DNA from: Polaromonas sp.
Lineage (GTDB): Bacteria; Pseudomonadota; Gammaproteobacteria; Burkholderiales; Burkholderiaceae_C
DNA length: 64,000 bases
Direction of reading: 5' to 3'
Assembly (NCBI RefSeq): GCF_030689685.1
Contig: NZ_JAUYEY010000021.1
Coordinates: 62,001-126,000, forward strand
The notes beneath the pieces were generated by a model that saw only the letters and a list, made by a program, of their open reading frames with translations, did not search any database and had not been told where the DNA came from. Shown piece by piece: positions 1 to 9,121 of the stretch (position 1 is the stretch's first letter; each line of letters starts with the position of its first letter). The translations under genes were made by a program, and so were the position numbers.

Positions 1-109
1 TGAATGGGCCTTGCTGCGCAACTGGCCCAGCCTGGCCGTTCTGGCTGCCAGCTTTCTGCTTGTGCTGGCATTTGCCTGGTTCGCCGTGACGCGCCAGCGC
101 GCCTTGTAG
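1..109 (+). CDS. ABC-2 type transporter permease, C-terminal end (partial)
   Basis: Only the last 35 codons are present; the gene enters from outside the window and stops with TAG at 107-109. The visible peptide is a hydrophobic helix (LAVLAASFLLVLAFAWFAV) with a short basic tail ending TRQRAL, as expected for the last membrane segment of an ABC-2 exporter permease. It lies 11 bases before another ABC-2 permease in the same direction, so the two probably form a heterodimeric exporter with an ATPase further upstream. The family is inferred mainly from context. Confidence 0.6.
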   Translation, partial: EWALLRNWPSLAVLAASFLLVLAFAWFAVTRQRAL

Positions 110-120
110 GAGCTGACACC

Positions 121-1587
121 ATGCAAACTTCCCAAACTCAAACCGCGCGCCTGGCCATGGTGATGCGCCAGGAGCTGCGGCTGCTGCTGGCCGAGCGCAG
201 CCTCTGGATCGTTGCCACGCTGTTCCTGCTCTTGATCGGGTATGCGCTTTACAACGGCGTGCTGCAAACCCGGCTGCGCGACCAGGCCCAGGCCGCCATC
301 GTCGCCAGCGACGCGCAGACCCGCGCCAGCCAGTTGGCGCTGCTTGGCAGCATCTTGCAGGGCAGCGTCAAGCCGGCGCCTTTCCAGAATCCGGCCGACC
401 CCGCGAACATGGGCGGTGGCTACGGTGCCCAGCACGCAATTCTGCCCAGTGGCCCGCTGGCGCCGATCGCGCTGGGTCAGACCGATCTTTTTCCGGGCCA
501 GTTCAAGGTGACGTTCCAGAGCCGCATTCATTTCATCCACAACAACGACATCGAGAACCCTTGGCACTTGTTGAGCGGCCATTTCGATCTGGCCTTCGTC
601 ATTGTCTATTTGCTGCCTCTTCTGATCTTTGCGCTCAGCTACAACCTGCTGTCGGGCGAGCGTGAAAGCGGCACGCTGCGCCTGCTGGTGTCGCAGCCAC
701 TGTTGCTGCGAACGCTGGTGCTCGGCAAGGTCGCCGTTCGGGCTGCCGTGTTGCTGGGCATGGCGGCACTGGTGCCCGTGGCCGTGCTGCTGCTGGCTAG
801 GCCGGAGGCATTGGGCGCAGCGGGTGCCACCTTCTGGTGGGCGTTGCTGGTCGCAGCCTATGCACTCTTCTGGTTCGCCCTCGTGGTCGCCGTAAACGCG
901 TTCGGAAAATCCTCCGCTACCAATGCCATGGTGCTGGTGATTGGCTGGGTGATGCTGGTGCTGATCGTTCCGGTGTTGCTGAACTTGGGGGTCACTGCCG
1001 CCAGCCCGGCGCCGTCCCGCACCGAGCTGGCTACCCGCACGCGCATGGTGACCATCGAGGCGATGAACCGCTACCAGAAGCTTCTGGCGGCCGACTACCG
1101 CTACATGGACAAGCCCGAGGTGTTGCTGCCCAAGGACGGGAAGATCGAGCTGAGTGGCCGTCAGCTGGCAAACTTTTCCATCCAGCGCCAGACCGACGAT
1201 GAAATCCAGCCGGAGCTGGACCGCTTCGACGCCCAGCAGGCCAGACAACAGCAACTGGTAGCGCGTTACAGCGCGGTCTCGCCTGCCGCTGTTGCCTATG
1301 AAGCCATGACGGCGCTGGCCGGCACGGGGGGCCGGCGCCACACGCTTTTCATGGACCAAATGGCGCAATACCACCGCGACTGGAAAGCATTCTTCTTTCC
1401 GCGCATCGACGGGGGCGTTGCGATGTCCGAGGCCGACTTTGCGCGCATTCCCAAGTTTGCCTGGAAAGAAGAGCCTGCCGACCTGGTGCGCAAGCAGGCG
1501 CTGCAGTCATTGCTCCAGCTGATCCTGCCGTCCTTGTTGCTCTTGGGCGTTGCCGGCTGGCGGTTGCGGCGCTATGCCGTGGTTTAG
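121..1587 (+). CDS. ABC-2 family transporter permease with DUF3526-type middle domain
   Basis: A 488-residue inner-membrane permease. One hydrophobic helix lies near residues 28-48, a long extracytoplasmic stretch follows, then a cluster of helices (about 155-290) containing the ABC-2 signature region (LSGERESGTLRLLVSQP). A large soluble domain (about 305-450) resembles DUF3526, and a final helix sits near the C-terminus. The ATG at 121 is chosen because AGGAG stands 7-8 bases upstream and the preceding permease stops at 109; a longer frame opens at 4 but overlaps that gene. With the partial gene before it and a TonB-dependent receptor after it, the locus looks like an exporter/receptor cluster; the substrate is unknown. 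Confidence 0.85.
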   Translation: MQTSQTQTARLAMVMRQELRLLLAERSLWIVATLFLLLIGYALYNGVLQTRLRDQAQAAIVASDAQTRASQLALLGSILQGSVKPAPFQNPADPANMGGGYGAQHAILPSGPLAPIALGQTDLFPGQFKVTFQSRIHFIHNNDIENPWHLLSGHFDLAFVIVYLLPLLIFALSYNLLSGERESGTLRLLVSQPLLLRTLVLGKVAVRAAVLLGMAALVPVAVLLLARPEALGAAGATFWWALLVAAYALFWFALVVAVNAFGKSSATNAMVLVIGWVMLVLIVPVLLNLGVTAASPAPSRTELATRTRMVTIEAMNRYQKLLAADYRYMDKPEVLLPKDGKIELSGRQLANFSIQRQTDDEIQPELDRFDAQQARQQQLVARYSAVSPAAVAYEAMTALAGTGGRRHTLFMDQMAQYHRDWKAFFFPRIDGGVAMSEADFARIPKFAWKEEPADLVRKQALQSLLQLILPSLLLLGVAGWRLRRYAVV

Positions 1588-1647
1588 ACAATCACGACCC
1601 GCCACTAAAAATTTCAACAAAAGCATTCAATTTAACTGGAAAAGAAA

Positions 1648-3837
1648 ATGAACCAAGTATTTATTCGCACCGCTGTGGCCCTGGCCGCTGCTGCCGTTGC
1701 GCAGCCGACTCTGGCGCAAGCCGTTGAAGACAAACAGCTTCCCGCCATCCAGGTGCAGGGGAACCGCGAGGTTGGCACCATCAAGCTCGATGAGGCGAGC
1801 AGCACCGCTTCGCGTTTGGGCCTGACCGTTCGCGAGACACCTGCTTCGGTGGAAATCCTGTCGAAAGAGGTGATGGAGGAGCGCGGGGCACGCACGTTTT
1901 CGGAAGCCTTGCGCGGTGCGTCTGGCGTCACTGGTGGCGGCCCACCATCAGCACCAACCACTCTCGTGACTCGTGGCTTCACGGCCCTGACTTATTTGTA
2001 CGACGGTACGCGCTCATCGGGAGCCGGCTTCGTTAACCGGGTGCAGGACACCTGGAACTACGACCGTATTGAAATCCTGAAGGGTCCGGCCTCTGTGTTG
2101 TATGGCGATGGTGCCATTGGCGGCGCCATCAACTTCATCACCAAGCGGCCGGACCGCAATAACCCCGGGACAGAGGCCCTGCTGAGCTATGGCAGCGGGG
2201 GCTCGTACCGCGCGGCGGTGGGCAAGGGGGGAGCGCTCGGCGAGAGTGGAGCTTACCGCTTCGACTTCAGCCACAACGACAGCAAGGTGCGCAGCATTGC
2301 CAACAATGGCGAGAAGCTCGACCATTTCACCAGCGGGGTCACGTTCGACCTGAGCAGCGCGCTCAAACTTGACCTGTCGTTTGATTACCTGCGCGATGAC
2401 AACAAGGTGTACTACGGCACGCCGCTAATTCCCGGTGCGCTGTCCACCCAGCCAACCGGTGTAGTGAGCACACCGGACGGCCGCGTCATCGACAGGCGCC
2501 TGACCGGACTCAACTACAACGTCAGCGACCAGAACAATTCTTCGGAGACCTTGTGGTGGCGCGCCAAGTTGACTGCGCAACTCTCACCTCAGTGGACGTT
2601 GCGCAACGAGTTGTCAATCAACTCTTCCGACCGGACCTTTCTCAGTTCGGAGTCTGCCGTCTTCGTGGCGCCCAACCTGATCAACCGCGACCAGACACTG
2701 ATCACGCACGACCAGAAGTCCATCTTCAACCGCCTCGACGCCAGCCATGTGGGCAAAATAGGCGGCCTGTCCAACCGCTTCACCATAGGCGCTGAAGTCA
2801 GCAAAAGCGACTTCGACAGCATGCGCCGGTTTTCCAACGGATCCGTGGCGACCAACAATGCGCTGCGTGTCAATGCTTTCAGCCCCAACATCGGCGTCTA
2901 CAACTCCGACCCGGCCTTGATGACGGGTGCGGGCAACCGGACAAATGTCACCTCCGACACCAAAACCGCGTCGGTGTTTGCGGAAGATGCCCTGAAGCTA
3001 ACGGACGCCTTCACCCTGGTGGGCGGCCTGCGCCATGACCGCATCAACATCCAGCGCAGCATCCGTGATCTCAACGCTAACACTTTCAGCAGCTTTGGCA
3101 CGACTTATGGCAGCAACGCGGTCCGGGCCGGTGCGGTGTATGACCTGTCGAAGGAATCGACGGTTTACGCCCAGTACACCAATGCCGCGACCCCGGTCGG
3201 CTCTCTGTTCCTGCTGTCTGCAACAAACTCGGCTTTTCCGCTATCGCGCGGCAAGCAGGTCGAGGTCGGCTTCAAGCAAAGCCTGGCGGAAAAGCGGTTT
3301 GAATGGACGGCAGCGCTGTACCAGATCGAACTGGGCAACGTGCTGTCGCGCGATCCGGCCAACCCGGCGGTGACCATCAACAACGGTCAGCAGTCTTCGC
3401 GCGGCATTGAGCTGTCCGCGGCTTGGCGGCCTACGCGCCAACTCACCCTGGCTGGCAATGTGGCGGCGCTGCGTGCGCAATTCGACACCCTGGTCGAGGC
3501 CGGCAATGTGTCGCGTGTCGGCAATGTGCCGACCAACGTGCCCGAGCGTGTGATGAACCTGTTCGCTACGTATCGCCTGGACCAGCTTCCGGTGGAGTTT
3601 GGCGGCAGTGTCAACCGCACCGGCAAGATGTACACCGACACCGCAAACACTATCCAGATCAACGGCTACACAACAGCAGACGCGTGGCTGAGCTACCGGA
3701 TGAAGCCTGCGCTGCTTACTCTGCGTGTGCGTAACCTGACCGACAAGCTCTATGCCAACTATGGAGGCCGCTCGACCAGCCAGGTATTGCTGGCCCCCGG
3801 ACGCACGGTAGAAGTGACGGCGAAGTTCGACTTTTGA
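1648..3837 (+). CDS. TonB-dependent siderophore-type outer-membrane receptor
   Basis: A 729-residue outer-membrane receptor that should import a ferric siderophore or similar ligand using TonB energy. Residues 1-24 form a signal peptide ending in LAQA. A TonB-box-like segment (LPAIQVQG) follows, then the plug domain (about 55-165, with the conserved ILKGPASVLYGDGAIGGAIN region) and a 22-strand-type beta barrel ending in the typical C-terminal phenylalanine (AKFDF). There is no N-terminal secretin/TonB signalling domain, so it is not a transducing receptor. It follows the ABC permeases by 60 bases. I see no convincing Fur box in the short upstream gap. Confidence 0.92.
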   Translation: MNQVFIRTAVALAAAAVAQPTLAQAVEDKQLPAIQVQGNREVGTIKLDEASSTASRLGLTVRETPASVEILSKEVMEERGARTFSEALRGASGVTGGGPPSAPTTLVTRGFTALTYLYDGTRSSGAGFVNRVQDTWNYDRIEILKGPASVLYGDGAIGGAINFITKRPDRNNPGTEALLSYGSGGSYRAAVGKGGALGESGAYRFDFSHNDSKVRSIANNGEKLDHFTSGVTFDLSSALKLDLSFDYLRDDNKVYYGTPLIPGALSTQPTGVVSTPDGRVIDRRLTGLNYNVSDQNNSSETLWWRAKLTAQLSPQWTLRNELSINSSDRTFLSSESAVFVAPNLINRDQTLITHDQKSIFNRLDASHVGKIGGLSNRFTIGAEVSKSDFDSMRRFSNGSVATNNALRVNAFSPNIGVYNSDPALMTGAGNRTNVTSDTKTASVFAEDALKLTDAFTLVGGLRHDRINIQRSIRDLNANTFSSFGTTYGSNAVRAGAVYDLSKESTVYAQYTNAATPVGSLFLLSATNSAFPLSRGKQVEVGFKQSLAEKRFEWTAALYQIELGNVLSRDPANPAVTINNGQQSSRGIELSAAWRPTRQLTLAGNVAALRAQFDTLVEAGNVSRVGNVPTNVPERVMNLFATYRLDQLPVEFGGSVNRTGKMYTDTANTIQINGYTTADAWLSYRMKPALLTLRVRNLTDKLYANYGGRSTSQVLLAPGRTVEVTAKFDF

Positions 3838-4272
3838 CTGGCCGCAGTAACCGCTTGCAGAGGGCTGCGGTGCTTCGTCAATTGCGACCATTCCAAAATG
3901 CCGCGAGTAGATGCGCTCACACGATAAATTGCACTGATGCCACTAGGATACCTTCGATCCTGTTAGGCCCAAAAGTACCTGCAGCAAGGAGAAGGTTTCC
4001 CCTTCTGGAGGCGGGTGCCAGTATAGAGCAGAAGTCTTCGCCGATCACAGCAAGGGATTGGGGTTTGCTGTACCGGGCTATTGAGGCTATGCTGGTCCTC
4101 ACTGTGAATCAGCCCTTCGCGCTCTTAGCCAAAGATCAACACGGCGGCCATACGGGTTCGCGTGGCAATCTTGGATTGTGTGGAGGCTATGGACCAACTT
4201 CACCGTGAACTGATCAGTGAAGGCAGGAGTCGGCCTTCCGCTGAGGCGACCAGCTTCTTGCAGCCGCTTTAG
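3838..4272. other. Intergenic region without a recognisable gene
   Basis: This 435-base gap separates the receptor gene from a convergent histidine kinase gene. A frame of about 120 codons can be read across it on the plus strand, but it starts inside the receptor stop region, has no recognisable domain, and its composition is less GC-biased at third positions than the neighbours. I see no strong hairpin with a T-tract, tRNA or repeat. Confidence 0.5.
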
Positions 4273-5409
4273 TTAATGCAGTGACGGCAGGTGCCGCGGC
4301 AGGCTAATGGAAAAGATGCTTCCCGATCCGGGCAGGTCTCGCACGCTCAACACACCGTCATTGGCCTCGACGCTACGGCGACAAATCGACAAACCTAGGC
4401 CCGAACCCGATTTGTCGGTCCCGCTCTGCTTGAATGGGATAAACAAGTCTTCGATATTGCCGGGTGGCAGGCCTCCGCTCTGATCCTGCACATCAAAACG
4501 AATATTGTCGCCGTCGGCATAGACGGTCAACAGCACCTTGGTGCCTGGCTGCGTGAACTTAAAAGAGTTTTGCAGCAGGTTTCCTACAGCAGAGAAAAGC
4601 AGATCACGATCGGCCTTGATCGCGAGTCTGAGGCCAACCACAGAGCTGGAGAACTCACATCCCCTGGATTGCGCCTCCAACTTCGCTGATGCTTTGACTT
4701 CAGCGACAAAATCGGCAATAAAAATCACTTGCTGGTTGACGGGTATGCCCGCGGTTAAACGTACGTCGGTCAGGGTGCGGTCGGCCATGCCGCGCAAGCT
4801 GATCAGGGTCTTATCCAGCATCTTGCCCGTTGCTCCGCCAAAACCCACTTGGCCAGATTTGATGGCGCCAATGGCGTGCGTGATCGAATTGATATGATTT
4901 CGCATTTCGTGGGCCAGAAAGCCCAACCGCAGATTCAGCGCCTGATCTTCTCTGCCATCGCGAAGAAGCCTGCGCTGATAGGTAAATTCGGTGACCGCGT
5001 CCGCAATCGCGTTGTCCAGGCAGCGGTTGAGCGTGCGAAATTCGTCAGTCTCAATGGGCTCTTTGAACTCGTGGGCTAGATCCGTGATGGCCTGGCACAA
5101 GTCACCATAGTCGTGAACCACTTGCTCAATCGTAAAACCAAGCTCGGATAGCTCTCTTCCGTGCTGCGTGGCTGATTCGCCAATTTCCGGATATTCTGAA
5201 GGGCCGCCGGCAGGCCCGGACACTGACCTACTTTGCAGTGACGCCGAAGTTTGTTCAACCTCCAGAGTTTTAATCAGTTGGTCTATGAAGACGGATATCC
5301 CGTAGCGGGAGTTTGGTTTGTCGGTCGTGATCTCAGATCGTTCCGCCACTTTGGCGAGACACCTGTTGACCAGCTCTTGTCGGTTGCGAAATATGAATTG
5401 ATAGAGCAT
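4273..5409 (-). CDS. Soluble sensor histidine kinase with RsbRD-like N-terminal domain
   Basis: A 378-residue cytoplasmic kinase with no membrane segments. Residues 1-150 are helical and resemble the RsbRD-type N-terminal sensor domain found in several soluble kinases. The phospho-acceptor helix has FLAHEMRNHIN with His167. The HATPase domain shows the N box (NLLQNSFKF, Asn281), G1 (DQSGGLP) and G2 (GSGLGLS, 335-341). No receiver domain is attached and no response regulator gene is adjacent, so the partner may be the orphan receiver protein at 9766-10176 or lie elsewhere (inference). The ribosome binding site before the ATG at 5409 is weak. Confidence 0.85.
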   Translation of the reverse strand: MLYQFIFRNRQELVNRCLAKVAERSEITTDKPNSRYGISVFIDQLIKTLEVEQTSASLQSRSVSGPAGGPSEYPEIGESATQHGRELSELGFTIEQVVHDYGDLCQAITDLAHEFKEPIETDEFRTLNRCLDNAIADAVTEFTYQRRLLRDGREDQALNLRLGFLAHEMRNHINSITHAIGAIKSGQVGFGGATGKMLDKTLISLRGMADRTLTDVRLTAGIPVNQQVIFIADFVAEVKASAKLEAQSRGCEFSSSVVGLRLAIKADRDLLFSAVGNLLQNSFKFTQPGTKVLLTVYADGDNIRFDVQDQSGGLPPGNIEDLFIPFKQSGTDKSGSGLGLSICRRSVEANDGVLSVRDLPGSGSIFSISLPRHLPSLH

Positions 5410-5491
5410 AGGTAACAGTCAATATACGCCTGCAATGAGGTCAGGACTGTGCGCTAACGAACCCAGTTGTTTCATTCATTTGAAAGTTGCC

Positions 5492-5776
5492 ATGAATACC
5501 CGAAAGAGAAAGCGCCGGATTTACACACTGTTTCACCACCGCTTCCATGGCGAACAGCTATGGAGATCAGCAGAGGAACAGGCCTGGCTGGACGTGGCTC
5601 CGGTGGGCCGGGAATTTGGTAGCTGGGACTATGAACGCCTCCAAATCCTGGATCTTTACGCGTCAGGGCAGTTGAACCGCGATGAGGTCATGGGCAAACT
5701 CGGTGTGGATCTGAAGGCGTTGCAGCACCAGATGTGGGCCGCTGGCCTTGTGGTCAAGAAGGACGAAGCGACATGA
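5492..5776 (+). CDS. Small hypothetical protein
   Basis: A 94-residue basic N-terminus (MNTRKRKRRIYTLFHHRF) followed by an acidic, tryptophan-containing helical region. I do not recognise a family. The internal ATG at 5492 is preferred to an earlier one at 5435 because the preceding stretch looks non-coding and would overlap the divergent kinase promoter. The segment DLYASGQLNRDEVMGKLGVDLKA (split across residues 57-79) looks like a degenerate helix-turn-helix, so a DNA-binding accessory role is possible but unproven. It is divergent from the kinase gene by 82 bases. Confidence 0.6.
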   Translation: MNTRKRKRRIYTLFHHRFHGEQLWRSAEEQAWLDVAPVGREFGSWDYERLQILDLYASGQLNRDEVMGKLGVDLKALQHQMWAAGLVVKKDEAT

Positions 5777-5857
5777 GAGAAGGCGCTCCAGACCTTGCCT
5801 TTGCTTAGAACGGCCACTCCCGAGTCCATTGCACAGGGTGTGGGGTCGGTGGGGCGT

Positions 5858-6187
5858 TCAGGCAAACTGCAGCTCGATTTTTCCGGCGCGGCGGCGCACC
5901 GGGCCGACCACGATCTTCACGTCATGCCCCAGCCTGGCTACCAGCTCCAGCAGCTTGGCTTCGCTGACACCACGGAACTGGCCACGCGTGATACGCGACA
6001 CCTTGGACTGATCAATGCCCAGCAGTGCAGCCGCATCTTCCTGCGTGAGGCGGCGCGCCTTGATTGCACGGGCTATCTCGCCAGCCAGCTGGGACTTGCG
6101 CTGCATCTCGGCCGCGTCGGTGTAACCCAGGTCGGCGTAGACATTGGTGCTGCCTTCTTCGATGGTGATTTCGCTGTGCTCATTCAT
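5858..6187 (-). CDS. higA: HigA-type antitoxin, XRE helix-turn-helix
   Basis: A 109-residue antitoxin with a central XRE helix-turn-helix (LTQEDAAALLGIDQSKVSRI, followed by TRGQF). It should neutralise the RelE/HigB-like toxin encoded immediately upstream and repress the shared promoter. The start codon at 6187 overlaps the toxin stop in an ATGA arrangement, indicating translational coupling; a start nine codons earlier would lie inside the toxin gene. Toxin-first order is the hallmark of higBA. The C-terminus (KIVVGPVRRRAGKIELQFA) matches the strand region common in this antitoxin group. Confidence 0.88.
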   Translation of the reverse strand: MNEHSEITIEEGSTNVYADLGYTDAAEMQRKSQLAGEIARAIKARRLTQEDAAALLGIDQSKVSRITRGQFRGVSEAKLLELVARLGHDVKIVVGPVRRRAGKIELQFA

Positions 6188-6567
6188 TTGCGTGCTCCTT
6201 GCTGTGCCTGCCAAACTTCGAAATCCTGTTTCGCGGCCTTCAGGCGGGTGTTGATCAAGTCCAGGTCCGGCTTCGGCGTGGCGATGCCGCTTTTAGACTT
6301 CTTCTGGAAGCAGTGCAGGACATAGACCCAGCCGGCGAACTTGACGGTGTAGACGGCCCGGTAGGTGTCGCCCTGGTGATCCTCAACCACCTCCAGCACG
6401 CCGGCCGAACCGAAACCTGTCATGACCTTGGCATCCTGGTGCTTGCCGCCAGCCTGGGCCAGGTCGATGGCATGGCCAAAAACGTCTTTGACATCCTCCG
6501 GCATCCCATCGAGGTCGCGCTTGGCGGAACTGACCCATTTGATAGGCTTGCGGGCTTGCTTCGACAT
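6184..6567 (-). CDS. higB: HigB/Gp49-family RelE-like mRNA-interferase toxin
   Basis: A 127-residue protein of the phage-derived Gp49-like HigB group. The core shows the typical strand pattern GDTYRAVYTVKFAGWVYVLH followed by CFQKKSKSGIATP, which carries the conserved phenylalanine and lysines of the family. It should cleave mRNA on the ribosome when free of antitoxin. It is the first gene of the pair, transcribed from the promoter/operator at 6575-6604, with its stop overlapping the antitoxin start. All expected elements are intact, so the module is probably functional. Confidence 0.88.
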   Translation of the reverse strand: MSKQARKPIKWVSSAKRDLDGMPEDVKDVFGHAIDLAQAGGKHQDAKVMTGFGSAGVLEVVEDHQGDTYRAVYTVKFAGWVYVLHCFQKKSKSGIATPKPDLDLINTRLKAAKQDFEVWQAQQGARK

Positions 6568-6574
6568 CGCCTTA

Positions 6575-6604
6575 ATTATGCCTGTTTGGGCATATTCTCG
6601 TCAA
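6575..6604 (-). promoter_or_regulatory. higBA promoter with overlapping palindromic operator
   Basis: Read on the minus strand, a -35 box TTGACG (6604-6599) and a -10 box CATAAT (6580-6575) are separated by 18 bases. A perfect inverted repeat TATGCC-N6-GGCATA (6577-6594) covers the spacer and -10 box, just upstream of the higB start at 6567. This is where an autorepressing antitoxin would bind. Confidence 0.7.
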
Positions 6605-6792
6605 CTCACCCCAGGGCCGAACTTTTAGCGGCATTGCGATTTTTTCCGCGTGGGCACATAAGCGCGCTTACGGCGCCAAACGGGTATTTGGCTCCCACCA
6701 TACCGGCGCGACGGCTGAAGCGGCCCTAAAACAGCATCATATTCGATAATCTACTATTACCCAATGTTAGATATTTCTATATTCATAATTTC

Positions 6793-6837
6793 TTGACCTC
6801 ATAAATAGTATGTAATATCATGGTACATACTATAGTA
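6793..6837 (+). promoter_or_regulatory. kfrA-like gene promoter and double palindromic operator
   Basis: A -35 TTGACC (6793-6798) and -10 TATCAT (6816-6821) stand 17 bases apart. A perfect 10-base inverted repeat, ATAGTATGTA (6805-6814) and TACATACTAT (6824-6833), brackets the -10 box with a 9-base spacer. A second overlapping palindrome, TACTATAGTA, spans 6828-6837. Placement between promoter and start codon (6857) suggests autorepression by the KfrA-like protein. Confidence 0.75.
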
Positions 6838-6856
6838 CGAAATAACGAGGTGAACC

Positions 6857-7879
6857 ATGGCCAGAGCCGGTATCTACAAGTCTGAAGTGCTGCGTGCCCG
6901 CAATAAATTGCTGGCCACGGGGCGCAATCCGTCCATCGATGCGGTGCGCGAAGAGCTGGGCACCGGCTCCAAAAGCACGATCCATCGCTACCTGAAGGAG
7001 ATCGAGGAAGAGGAGGGGCCGGCCACTGGCAGCCGGGTGGCCGTCAGCGAGGCGATCCAGGACCTGGTGGGCCGTCTGGCCGCCCGCGTCAACGAGGAAG
7101 CGGAAGAACGGGTCACCACGGCGCAGGCCAGGCACGCCGAGCAACTCACGCAGCACCAGCAAGCCACCGCAGCCCTGAAAACCGAGGCGCAGTCCACCCG
7201 CCAGCAACTGGAGCAAAACCAGAGGACGCTGGCGGAAGAAAAGACCGCTCACGGCAAAACCAGCGAAACGCTGAACAGCAAGACCCTGGAATGCACGCAG
7301 CTCGCCCAGCAGGTGGTTGACCTGCAAGAGCGCCTCGCGGCCGAAGAACGCCATCGCCAATCCCTGGAAGAAAAGCACCAGCATGCGCGCCAGGCGCTGG
7401 AGCATTTCCGGCAGTCCACCAAAGAGCAGCGCGAGCAGGACCAGCGCAAACACGAGCAGCAGGTGCAGTACCTGCAGGCCGAATTGCGCACCGTGAACGA
7501 GACCTTGGCCACCAAGCAACAAGAGGCTGTCCGCACCCTTCAGGAAAACGCGCGTTTGCTGGGTGATTTGTCGCGCGCCCAGGGCGATCTGCACCAGGCC
7601 CAGGAAGAGGTGCGGGGCCTGCGGCCGCTTAAGGATGAACTGGGATTTGCGCAAAGGCGTACCGAGGAATTGGGCCGACGCCTGGTCGAGCAGGACAGTG
7701 CCGTCCAGCAGCTCAGCACCTCGAATAAGGAGTTGCTGACCAAGGTCGACGAGCTGCTGACCGCAAAGCAGCAGCTGGAAGTGGCGCTGGCGACGGCTAG
7801 GTCATCCGTCACGGCCCAAGAGCAGGTGGTGGCCAGCATGCTGGAGCGCTTTAGTGCGCCGGCGACTGGTCCGTCCTGA
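6857..7879 (+). CDS. KfrA-like DNA-binding coiled-coil protein
   Basis: A 340-residue protein whose first 60 residues match the KfrA N-terminal DNA-binding domain (VLRARNKLLATGRNPSIDAV, then GSKSTIHRYLKEIE). Residues about 75-325 are an almost continuous Gln/Glu/Ala-rich coiled coil. Plasmid KfrA proteins repress their own promoter and help segregation by forming filaments; chromosomal relatives are less well understood. The ATG follows CGAGGTG at a good distance, and a strong palindromic operator lies just upstream. Its neighbourhood with higBA and the drop in GC just before the gene suggest acquisition with a plasmid-derived module. Confidence 0.85.
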   Translation: MARAGIYKSEVLRARNKLLATGRNPSIDAVREELGTGSKSTIHRYLKEIEEEEGPATGSRVAVSEAIQDLVGRLAARVNEEAEERVTTAQARHAEQLTQHQQATAALKTEAQSTRQQLEQNQRTLAEEKTAHGKTSETLNSKTLECTQLAQQVVDLQERLAAEERHRQSLEEKHQHARQALEHFRQSTKEQREQDQRKHEQQVQYLQAELRTVNETLATKQQEAVRTLQENARLLGDLSRAQGDLHQAQEEVRGLRPLKDELGFAQRRTEELGRRLVEQDSAVQQLSTSNKELLTKVDELLTAKQQLEVALATARSSVTAQEQVVASMLERFSAPATGPS

Positions 7880-8203
7880 TGTGGTTGCGAGCCCGGCTGA
7901 GGGGGCCGTTCGACAAGGGAAGAAGGAGTCGAAAAAGCCAACGGGGACAGGGACTTAAGCCTGTTTCTGCGGGTTTTTACATGAATCCCTGCCGACCCTC
8001 TTATCGGTCCATGGATCCAACCTGTCAGCGCCCTGCGCGTTCTGAATTAAATAAGCTCCGAGCCCATGACTGGTGGTCTTGGTTAGCTATAAAAATAGTA
8101 GCGATGACGCAACCGCACCAGCATCCTTCCTGTTTTCGCCCAAGCATGTAGGACGACGGAGCTTCCTGCCTTGGCTGATCTCCGTGGCGGGCAAACTGCA
8201 GCA
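7880..8203. other. Intergenic region with a possible repeat remnant
   Basis: No convincing gene is seen in this 324-base gap. A short string GCTATAAAAATAGTAGC near 8092-8108 resembles the outer half of the dispersed repeat family described at 21367 and elsewhere, so a degraded copy may lie here. A frame of about 90 codons crosses the gap but lacks a ribosome binding site and any recognisable domain. Confidence 0.4.
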
Positions 8204-9121
8204 ATGCTTACACACGACACTCTGAAACTGAGCCGCTGGGCCGCGTCAGCCTGCCTGCTCACTGGCCTGGGCGCAGGTCTTGTTCATGCCCAGGCGCCGG
8301 CCGGCAGCGCCGCAGAATCGGGCGCTGCCTTGCAGGCCAAATACACCGCCTTGAGCCCCCAGCTTGCGCGCAACCCCTTCCAGCGTCCGCTGGTGATGGA
8401 CTCGACCGAGTCGGCCAAGGCCGTCAGCGGTAGCGCCTATGCCGTCATCAACTACCGGTACACCACCGTGCTCGCTGCCTTCAAGGACCCGGGCAACTGG
8501 TGCGAGGTACTGATTCTTCACCTCAACACCAAACACTGCGGCGCCGACAAGGACAGCCGGCCGACAGCACTGTCGGTCAGCGTTGGGAAAAAAACGCCGC
8601 AGGAGCTCAAGGATGCGCACGCCCTGACCTTCAGTTTCACGCCAGCCGCAGCGCGAGCCGACTATCTGGCGGTGCGGCTCAACGCGGCCAAAGGTCCGCT
8701 GGGCACCCACAACTACCGCATTGACCTCGAAGCCGTGCCGATTGAGGGCGATAAGACCTTCATGCACCTGCGCTACTCCTACGGCTACGGCATGACCGGC
8801 CGATTGGCCATGCAGGCGTACATGGCCACGGTGGGCAGCAGCAAGATCGGTTTTTCAGAAGTAGCCAGCGAAAACGGGGGTGCGAAGGCACCGGTCGGCG
8901 GCATGCGCGGCGCGGTGGAACGCAACACCATGCGGTATTACCTGGCGATTGACGCCTACTTGGCGTCGCTGGCGGTGCCGGCCTCGCAGCAGTTTGAAAA
9001 ACGGCTGCAGCACTGGTTTGACGCAACGGAGCGTTATCCGCGCCAGTTGCAGGAGATTGACCGGACGGCTTACCTGAGCATGAAACGCAGCGAGTACCAG
9101 CGCCAGCAGGCCACGCCGTGA
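8204..9121 (+). CDS. Secreted or periplasmic hypothetical protein
   Basis: A 305-residue protein with a signal peptide of about 30 residues (basic LKLSRW, hydrophobic core, cleavage near VHAQA). The mature part has no membrane segments and is rich in aromatic residues (NYRYTTVLAAF, YSYGYGMTGRLAMQAYMATV). It resembles a conserved proteobacterial family of unknown function; I do not recognise a catalytic motif. The ATG at 8204 is preferred over an upstream TTG at 8171 because the signal peptide then begins close to the N-terminus. It has no same-strand neighbour close enough to define an operon. Confidence 0.75.
   Translation: MLTHDTLKLSRWAASACLLTGLGAGLVHAQAPAGSAAESGAALQAKYTALSPQLARNPFQRPLVMDSTESAKAVSGSAYAVINYRYTTVLAAFKDPGNWCEVLILHLNTKHCGADKDSRPTALSVSVGKKTPQELKDAHALTFSFTPAAARADYLAVRLNAAKGPLGTHNYRIDLEAVPIEGDKTFMHLRYSYGYGMTGRLAMQAYMATVGSSKIGFSEVASENGGAKAPVGGMRGAVERNTMRYYLAIDAYLASLAVPASQQFEKRLQHWFDATERYPRQLQEIDRTAYLSMKRSEYQRQQATP

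Noticed and set aside
3834..4208. A protein of about 124 residues after the TonB-dependent receptor
   Set aside because: It starts within the receptor stop region, has no ribosome binding site or recognisable domain, and its composition does not look coding.
7879..8151. A protein of about 90 residues after the KfrA-like gene
   Set aside because: No domain, no ribosome binding site, and it overlaps a possible repeat remnant; treated as intergenic.
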